From: Deltaproteobacteria bacterium
Lineage (GTDB): Bacteria > Myxococcota_A > UBA796
Assembly (NCBI GenBank): GCA_002707085.1
Contig: PALY01000135.1
Span: 5,022-16,566, forward strand
Direction: 5' to 3'
DNA length: 11,545 nucleotides
Shown here: positions 6,867 to 11,545 of the stretch, piece by piece
Layout: every line of letters starts with the position of its first letter
Numbering within the stretch: position 1 is the stretch's first letter
Position numbers and translations under genes: made by a program
The notes under the pieces: generated by a model
What the model was told of the DNA's origin: nothing
The model's input: the letters and a program-made list of their open reading frames with translations, nothing else
The model's database searches: none

Positions 6867-7564
6867 TGTCTTCCCTGTTTCTTGCCATCACCTTTATGGT
6901 CGTCGGAATGGCTGCATTCCTGGCCGGCCTAAAAGGTCTATATGTAGGGCAAAAGACCGCCCAAGAACAAGGGCCAAATACATTGATACACTACCCTGCC
7001 CCCATCCCATGGCTGCGCTCAAAGGTCAGCTCAGCACGGTGGGTGTCTTGGATAGGTCGACTGTACTCTGCCACCGGTCTGGTTCTCATCACTTTGGGCG
7101 CCATCAATCTTGGACAGGACACATCGGACCCAAGACTGGCGCCTTGCATTTCCCTCCTGGACACGATCTCTCCCGAGACTCAAATTCATACACCCATCAT
7201 TCGTCAGCCCGATACCGAAGACCAAATTGGCTGCCAAATCTCGGTGATTGATTCAGATCAGGTCATCTGGCTTACTGTTTCATCCACACCAACCAATACG
7301 CTGATTGGCGATAACTTTGGCCACCAAACCCAAGAGTTAGCCCGCAAAGGGTTTGACGTGACCAAAATAGCGATTTCCGAGCGCCGCTCTGCTCTTGCGC
7401 GCGCTCCCAGTGAAGGCAACAGCGGCCCCGTATTGATTGTAGAGGATAGCGACGGCTGCAACACAATCGAATTCAACCCGAATGTGACGAGTGAAGCGCT
7501 GATCGAGCAGACTATTTCTTCTCTTCGTTCAAAACAATCGGGAAAGCTGCCGTCAGCCATGTAG
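6866..7564 (+). CDS. Membrane protein of unknown function with two N-terminal helices
   Basis: I do not recognise this 232-residue protein. A first membrane helix spans about residues 2-25 (SLFLAITFMVVGMAAFLAGL). A polar loop with YPAPIPWLRSK follows, then a second helix at about 65-82 (YSATGLVLITLGAINLG). The remaining 145 residues are soluble with alternating strands and helices (CQISVIDSDQVIWLTVSS, GFDVTKIAISERR, GPVLIVEDSDGCNTIEFN). Three Cys lie in this part (APCISL, IGCQIS, DGCNTI) and could form a disulfide if it is periplasmic. The chosen ATG is the first in frame; a TTG six codons earlier is possible. No ribosome binding site is seen, only an inverted repeat. It lies 27 bases after the acyltransferase gene and 27 before the protease gene, so co-transcription is likely. 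Confidence 0.65.
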   Translation: MSSLFLAITFMVVGMAAFLAGLKGLYVGQKTAQEQGPNTLIHYPAPIPWLRSKVSSARWVSWIGRLYSATGLVLITLGAINLGQDTSDPRLAPCISLLDTISPETQIHTPIIRQPDTEDQIGCQISVIDSDQVIWLTVSSTPTNTLIGDNFGHQTQELARKGFDVTKIAISERRSALARAPSEGNSGPVLIVEDSDGCNTIEFNPNVTSEALIEQTISSLRSKQSGKLPSAM

Positions 7565-7591
7565 TATTTAAGTACACCTTGGGGGTGTTGA

Positions 7592-9133
7592 ATGCTGCTG
7601 CTCATGACTACATTGACCGCCTTTGCGTCTGCACCGTTGATTCCCTGTGGAACTCCGCAGCAAAGTAGTCACTACCTTTCCCACCCTGTTCGACCACCCG
7701 GGCCTCCGGTGACCGACTTGGTCGTGAGAGACTCCCACGGCGATATTCCCAACATCATCACCTCGGATCACTTCGCACTCAAATGGGGACCAGACCTTGT
7801 CCTCACCGAAGCGCAGTCATCCGAAATGATCGGCTACTTGGAATATGCGTGGGACAACCAGGTGCTAGAATGGGAAATGGAGGATCCTACGGGTGTCGGC
7901 GGGACGTATTTCAACGTGTACATTGGCGACACTGGAGGCGCAGTACCGTCCGTCTATGGTAGCGCTGGATATTTTACGACGGACGATGATGGCTACCCCA
8001 TGATTGTGTTGGCCAATTTTCTACACGAAGATCCTCCATACGCAGAATCCGTCATCGTTCACGAATTCTTCCACGCAGTCCAATACAAAACAGGCTCATT
8101 CTGGGTGTGGGAAACGGGGGGCTGGTTCTGGGAGGCAACCGCTACGTGGGCGCAAGGGGAGCTAACGACCCACTGGGCCTACTACTCCTTCCTTCCATTT
8201 TACGCGGTGCGGCCCGATTCTGGCCTATACCATCACAGCACAGAGTCCCACGGTGGTGCGCCCCCCGACCTGCATCAATATGGTGCGTTTATCTTTCCGC
8301 GCTACCTTTCAGAACACCTGGGCCAAGGGGAAGTGATTCTCAATGCCTGGCGAAGTGGTGAGACGGAAGGAGATCCAGTCGAAATACTTCAAGATCTGCT
8401 CACTGAAGAAGTGTTCTCCGCCGCCTTGGCTGACCATGCAGCCCACAACCTGAGGTGGGACTATGCGGATGGAGAAGGCTACGCTGCACATGTGGGAGAA
8501 GTGGCCACTTGGTGGCCAGAAACGGACCATAGGGTCACCAATTTGCAGCCCCACGAGGACCCGGAGTGGCAAACCATCCCTTCTGACCACGTCCCGCAGG
8601 CCTGTGGCTACAACCTGATTCCACTCTCCTCGGATGTACTGGAAGGCGACCAGCTCACCTTTGCGGTTCGGCAGGATGTGCCAGACACCGTCAGCACGAG
8701 TGTAAACTTCAGAGCGACAATCGTTGAAGTTAACGATGGAGTACCCACCTATCATTCCACCGATCCAGACCAGTCCCACACGGTCCTGACCGTGAATCCA
8801 GAAGCGGAACTGTGGGCAGCCGTCGCAAACGTGACATCACTGGGAGATATTCGCGGCACTCGAGCCTACAAAGTACGATTTACCCCGCCCCCGGACCCAC
8901 CTCCCACGGATACTGGAGACCCACAAACCGACACGGGAACTCCAGGAGACACAGGTACCGATCCCGACACGGAAGATGAAGAGATTGCCGGTCACACCGA
9001 ACTTGGCAATGCAGACTCTGGTGAAAAGCCATCCGGATGCGCGTGTAGCGCGACCAACGGCAGCCGCTCCATGGGTTGGTTGGTACTACTCCCACTCATC
9101 GCCATTCGACGAAAAGCTCCACGAAACAAGTGA
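7592..9133 (+). CDS. Secreted zinc-metallopeptidase-like protein with MYXO-CTERM-like sorting tail
   Basis: The 513-residue protein begins with a signal peptide (1-14, MLLLMTTLTAFASA) after a GGGGGTG ribosome binding site. A DUF6055-like metallopeptidase region follows. HEFFHAVQ at 157-164 gives the HExxH zinc site, and WFWEATATW supplies Glu 181 as a likely third ligand in the gluzincin manner. Residues about 330-430 look like a beta-sandwich (CGYNLIPL to YKVRF). A Pro/Thr/Asp/Gly linker (432-463) with repeated TDTG leads to the tail: GCAC at 482-485, a short hydrophobic helix (GWLVLLPLIAI) and RRK. This tripartite ending is the MYXO-CTERM type, which directs proteins to surface anchoring and processing in Myxococcota. 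It probably cuts proteins at or beyond the cell surface; the substrate is unknown. Its stop overlaps the start of the next gene (GTGA). Confidence 0.85.
   Translation: MLLLMTTLTAFASAPLIPCGTPQQSSHYLSHPVRPPGPPVTDLVVRDSHGDIPNIITSDHFALKWGPDLVLTEAQSSEMIGYLEYAWDNQVLEWEMEDPTGVGGTYFNVYIGDTGGAVPSVYGSAGYFTTDDDGYPMIVLANFLHEDPPYAESVIVHEFFHAVQYKTGSFWVWETGGWFWEATATWAQGELTTHWAYYSFLPFYAVRPDSGLYHHSTESHGGAPPDLHQYGAFIFPRYLSEHLGQGEVILNAWRSGETEGDPVEILQDLLTEEVFSAALADHAAHNLRWDYADGEGYAAHVGEVATWWPETDHRVTNLQPHEDPEWQTIPSDHVPQACGYNLIPLSSDVLEGDQLTFAVRQDVPDTVSTSVNFRATIVEVNDGVPTYHSTDPDQSHTVLTVNPEAELWAAVANVTSLGDIRGTRAYKVRFTPPPDPPPTDTGDPQTDTGTPGDTGTDPDTEDEEIAGHTELGNADSGEKPSGCACSATNGSRSMGWLVLLPLIAIRRKAPRNK
8885..8980 (+). repeat. 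Low-complexity Pro/Thr/Asp/Gly linker-coding stretch
   Basis: This stretch codes for PPPDPPP followed by degenerate TDTG-type units up to an acidic end (DTEDE). Such linkers separate the folded part of surface proteins from a C-terminal sorting tail, and this TDTG style is frequent in Myxococcota. The underlying DNA is an imperfect GACACNGG-like repeat. Confidence 0.7.
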
Positions 9134-9819
9134 ATGTAGATCTATCGCAGGTTGCAGTCGTCATCCCTGCCTTGAATGAGGCAGAGAGCCTGCCTCTCGT
9201 TCTTAAAGACATGCCTAAGGTTGGCTGGGTTTTTGTCGTAGACAATGGCAGCAGCGATGGCACAGGAGCAGTCGCGCGACAACTGGGTGCCACCGTCTTG
9301 CGTCAACCCAATCCCGGATATGGAAACGCATGCCAAACGGGCATCAAAGCGGCAACCAAGCAAAACGCTGATGTAGTGGTAATTCTCGATGGTGACCACA
9401 GCTTCGATGCATTGGAGATTCCCAAACTGGTGGGTCCGATACTCGATGGAGAAGCGGACATGGTCCTCGGCGATCGCACGAACACAGCCGATCCTGGCGC
9501 GCTTGCAGTTCAACAAAAGTTTGGAAATTGGGTAGCAACTTCCTTGATTCGTGGCATTACAGGGCACCAGTACGCGGACATGGGACCCTTCCGCGCGATC
9601 CGAACCCAGTCGTTAATCGATATGAACATGGAGGATCCCAATTTTGGCTGGAACGTAGAAATGCAACTGAAGGCTCTTCGACATGAAATGAGAGTCATAG
9701 AAATACCGGTCAAATGCCGAAACCGGGCGGCTGGCGAATCAAAGATCAGTGGTTCACTTCGGGCTGGGATTCGCTGTGGCATAAAGATGATGGCGGCCAC
9801 CTGGCGATACGCAAAATGA
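9130..9819 (+). CDS. Family 2 glycosyltransferase (dolichyl-phosphate mannosyltransferase-like)
   Basis: From the GTG at 9130 this is 229 residues. The GT2 fold is clear: VAVVIPALNEAESL near the N-terminus, VVDNGSSDGT at 36-45 (nucleotide binding), and ILDGDHSF with the metal-binding DGD at 87-89. These are followed by MVLGDR, GHQYADMGPFRAIR and the C-terminal GESKISGSLRAG typical of DPM1/polyprenyl-phosphate glycosyltransferases. There is no long C-terminal membrane region, so it is a soluble or peripheral enzyme that moves a sugar from a nucleotide donor to a lipid-phosphate or similar acceptor. The acceptor is not known. An in-frame ATG at 9076 exists, but the GTG overlapping the upstream stop (GTGA) gives the usual N-terminus. 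Its own stop overlaps the next start (ATGA). Confidence 0.9.
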   Translation: MNVDLSQVAVVIPALNEAESLPLVLKDMPKVGWVFVVDNGSSDGTGAVARQLGATVLRQPNPGYGNACQTGIKAATKQNADVVVILDGDHSFDALEIPKLVGPILDGEADMVLGDRTNTADPGALAVQQKFGNWVATSLIRGITGHQYADMGPFRAIRTQSLIDMNMEDPNFGWNVEMQLKALRHEMRVIEIPVKCRNRAAGESKISGSLRAGIRCGIKMMAATWRYAK

Positions 9820-10457
9820 CCACAGAAATCGTCGTACTCACAAAAGCGCCCATCCCCGGCCAAGTGAAAACGCGCCTGATTCCTGATCTGGGTGCCGAAG
9901 CCGCAGCCAAACTTCATTGGGAAATGGCTTGGGCAACACTAGAGCGTGCCACCAAGACCGGCTTTCCTGTCCGGGTATCCTTGGCTGGTGACACAAGCGG
10001 TCATGATTTCACAACCCAGCTGGTTGAAGCTGGCTATCCAACGGAACCGCAGGCCGATGGAGACTTAGGCCAGCGAATGGCGCATGTTTTGCAGAACCCT
10101 GGGCGCCAAATCATTCTGGGTACAGATTGCGTCGTGTTTGAACCCGAATGGCTGCATTTGGCAGCAAACAGTGCAGCAGACATCGCTATCGGTCCAGCTA
10201 CAGACGGGGGCTACTGGAGCATCAGCGTCAACGGGGTACGTCCAGACCTTACTGAACTCTTATTTGATGGAATCCAATGGTCCACAGATACCGTTTTTAG
10301 CACCACCACTTCACGCTTAGAACGGTCAAAGAGTCCCTACACTCTTCTTCCAAAAGCCTATGACATCGACGCCCTACACGACGTAAAACGACTGTACTCG
10401 GACCCAAGATGCAGCCCGCGAATCCGAAGATTTTTGTCTTCTATTTTCCAGACTTAG
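9816..10457 (+). CDS. TIGR04282/DUF2064 family glycosyltransferase-like protein
   Basis: This 213-residue protein starts at an ATG that overlaps the upstream TGA (ATGA). Motifs typical of the family are KAPIPGQVKTRLIPDLG at residues 10-26 (a GT-A-type nucleotide-binding start), DLGQRMAHV, ILGTDCVVFEP, and IGPATDGGYW. Members have a nucleotidyl/glycosyltransferase-A fold. Some are labelled as arsenosugar biosynthesis enzymes by radical-SAM gene context, but no radical SAM gene is visible here, so I do not carry over that role. The usual Pro after GTDC is replaced (GTDCVVF). The partner GT2 gene just upstream suggests that the two act in one sugar pathway. The last 17 bases overlap the convergent TonB-like gene. 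Confidence 0.87.
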   Translation: MTTEIVVLTKAPIPGQVKTRLIPDLGAEAAAKLHWEMAWATLERATKTGFPVRVSLAGDTSGHDFTTQLVEAGYPTEPQADGDLGQRMAHVLQNPGRQIILGTDCVVFEPEWLHLAANSAADIAIGPATDGGYWSISVNGVRPDLTELLFDGIQWSTDTVFSTTTSRLERSKSPYTLLPKAYDIDALHDVKRLYSDPRCSPRIRRFLSSIFQT

Positions 10458-10899
10458 CCGTAAACGGAATCAATACTTTGTCGATTTCTGTGTTCCATCC
10501 CTGAGGAGGGGCGGGCAATCGGCCCACCTTGTTCAAGGCCTTGAGTGCGGCAGCATCAAAATTATTGAAACCACTTCGTTGAGGTGCCGCCACCCCAAGA
10601 ATCAAGCCAGTTTCATCGACCTTCACAACAAAGGTAACTTCAACTTTTGGAGAAGCCTTCACCACACTCTTGGGTGCCTTGAAAAAGGGGTACACCGCCT
10701 TCTGACACTCTTTAAGATACCCATCATAGTCCAGCCCTTGAACCTCTACAGGCTTCTCCTCTTCCACCGTAGGATCAACAGGAGCCACAATCTCCGGGAT
10801 GCTGTCCAGCATCCCTTTTACATTCCCATCATCTTCTTCATCTGCCGCATATGCGCCAAATCCGAAAATACTTACAACAAACAGCAAGCTGACAACCAT
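10441..10899 (-). CDS. Periplasmic protein with TonB/AgmX-PglI-like C-terminal domain
   Basis: The 152-residue protein starts at an ATG six bases after GGAGG. Residues 1-18 (MVVSLLFVVSIFGFGAYA) look like a cleaved signal peptide before an acidic segment (ADEEDD). A Pro/Glu-rich stretch (35-53) precedes a TonB C-terminal-like domain at about 56-148: YLKECQKAVYPFFKAP, VEVTFVVKVDETGLILGV, FDAAALKALNKVGRLPAPP, then VLIPFTAK. The FDAAALxAL...LPxPP signature is typical of TonB_2 and AgmX/PglI C-terminal domains, which pass energy or contact envelope machines. Unlike TonB, the N-terminal helix looks cleavable and there is no ExbB/ExbD partner here, so a free periplasmic or outer-membrane-side role is more likely than energy transduction. 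Its 3' end overlaps the DUF2064 gene by 17 bases. Confidence 0.8.
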   Translation of the reverse strand: MVVSLLFVVSIFGFGAYAADEEDDGNVKGMLDSIPEIVAPVDPTVEEEKPVEVQGLDYDGYLKECQKAVYPFFKAPKSVVKASPKVEVTFVVKVDETGLILGVAAPQRSGFNNFDAAALKALNKVGRLPAPPQGWNTEIDKVLIPFTAKSGK

Positions 10900-10975
10900 A
10901 TCGTACCTCCATAGGCATTATGTTCCATTCGTACACCGCCCCCACTCCAATGCCAACCCCCCACTCGGAGGAATA
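10900..10975. promoter_or_regulatory. Divergent intergenic region between the TonB-like gene and mpl
   Basis: These 76 bases separate two divergent genes, both with good ribosome binding sites: GGAGG at 10967-10971 for mpl, and CCTCC (read GGAGG on minus) at 10906-10910 for the TonB-like gene. The middle is C-rich on the plus strand. I see no convincing -10/-35 pair or operator. Confidence 0.3.
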
Positions 10976-11545
10976 ATGCCTGAGGTCCAGCGTCTACCCG
11001 ACGGAACGCAGACCATACATATCATGGGTATCGGTGGAACCGCGATGGCCGCCCTAGCGGGAATGCTTGTCGATGCGGGTTACTCCGTGACCGGCTCGGA
11101 TGGCAACAAAGTCTACCCCCCCATGAGTGATTACCTATCGAATCTTGGGATTCATCCTATGGAGGGTTTTGCGGCCTCGAACCTGGACCACGACCCGGAT
11201 GTAGTGATCGTTGGTAATGTGGTTCGTTCCACTTACGAAGAAGCGGTGGCAGTAGTCGAAAGAGACTTGCCATTTATGAGCTTTCCGTCGCTTTTGGGCG
11301 CGCTGTTCTTGGAAAAGACCCGAAACATCGTAATGGCGGGAACCCACGGCAAAACAACCACAACATCGATCGCATCGTGGCTATTGGAAGCTGCAGGAAA
11401 GGACCCTGGCTTCTTGGTGGGTGGCGTGATGGCCAACTTTGATCGCACAGCCCGAGCAGGAAGCGCGGAGCACTTTGTGATTGAGGGAGACGAGTACGAC
11501 ACCGCCTTCTTCGACAAGGGACCCAAGTTTCTGCACTACCGTCCA
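10976..11545 (+). CDS. mpl: UDP-N-acetylmuramate:L-alanyl-gamma-D-glutamyl-meso-diaminopimelate ligase, 3' truncated
   Basis: Mpl joins a recycled muropeptide tripeptide to UDP-MurNAc, feeding cell-wall turnover products back into peptidoglycan synthesis in the cytoplasm. The first 190 codons are in the window and the frame is open at the end; about 450 residues would be usual. Visible motifs are HIMGIGGTAMAALAGML at 15-31 (Mur N-terminal UDP-binding domain), GSDGNKVYPPMSDYL at 40-54, AGTHGKTTTT at 121-130 (the ATP-binding P-loop of Mur ligases) and IEGDEYDTAFFDK at 169-181. The VYPPMS and EYDTAFFDK segments are those of Mpl rather than MurC. GGAGG lies four bases before the ATG. The gene implies a meso-DAP peptidoglycan. 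It is divergent from the TonB-like gene. Confidence 0.9.
   Translation, partial: MPEVQRLPDGTQTIHIMGIGGTAMAALAGMLVDAGYSVTGSDGNKVYPPMSDYLSNLGIHPMEGFAASNLDHDPDVVIVGNVVRSTYEEAVAVVERDLPFMSFPSLLGALFLEKTRNIVMAGTHGKTTTTSIASWLLEAAGKDPGFLVGGVMANFDRTARAGSAEHFVIEGDEYDTAFFDKGPKFLHYRP

Noticed and set aside
10426..10448. GAAGA-TTTTTG-TCTTC hairpin followed by TATTTT at the end of the DUF2064 gene, as a possible intrinsic terminator
   Set aside because: The stem is only 5 bp and AT-rich, and the T-run is short and interrupted, so it is too weak to call.
9816..10457. Arsenosugar biosynthesis role for the TIGR04282-type protein
   Set aside because: That label depends on neighbouring radical SAM and arsenic genes, none of which is visible in this window; the GT2 neighbour is of the polyprenyl-phosphate type instead.
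1..11545. Mobile element, CRISPR array, toxin-antitoxin or defence system
   Set aside because: I found no transposase, integrase, regularly spaced repeats, small toxin-like pair or nuclease/ATPase defence modules. Composition looks even across the window.

Overview
The window looks like chromosomal DNA from a Gram-negative bacterium of the Myxococcota or a related former-Deltaproteobacteria lineage. This rests on three things: a secreted protease with a Thr/Asp/Gly-rich linker and a GCAC-type MYXO-CTERM-like tail, a TonB/AgmX-PglI-like periplasmic protein, and a complete set of envelope functions (disulfide reductase, lysophospholipid-type acyltransferase, Mpl peptidoglycan ligase). The assignment is an inference from protein style; there is no rRNA here to confirm it. 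Coding density is very high. No stretch longer than about 165 bases lacks a gene. I see no tRNA, rRNA, CRISPR array, insertion sequence or phage gene.

Layout. At 1-612 (+) is the C-terminal part of a glycosidase-like secreted protein that begins before the window. It converges on 614-1420 (-), a secreted protein with a beta-rich N-terminal domain. At 1584-2429 (-) lies an unrecognised protein with a disordered N-terminal half. Divergent from it is a histidine phosphatase (about 2546-3178, +). That gene ends inside the stop codon of a DsbD/ScsB-type thiol:disulfide reductase (3175-5457, -), which is coupled to an upstream secreted stand-alone DsbD-alpha-like protein (5457-5906, -). Divergent from that pair is a same-direction run of five genes (5990-10457, +): a PlsC-like acyltransferase, a two-helix membrane protein, a zinc-metallopeptidase-like MYXO-CTERM protein, a family 2 glycosyltransferase and a DUF2064/TIGR04282 glycosyltransferase-like protein. 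The last three are joined by 4-base start/stop overlaps. A TonB-C-terminal-like periplasmic protein (10441-10899, -) follows. The window closes with the first 190 codons of mpl (10976 onward, +).

How the genes fit together. Most products act in or at the cell envelope. The Dsb pair would carry electrons to periplasmic thiols. The five-gene run combines lipid acylation, sugar transfer and a surface-directed protease. Mpl acts on muropeptides. I found no clearly new defence or mobile system. The most interesting points are the duplicated DsbD-alpha module, the protease-glycosyltransferase coupling, the uncharacterised 281-residue protein, and the fact that all three convergent gene pairs abut or overlap, leaving no room for separate terminators.
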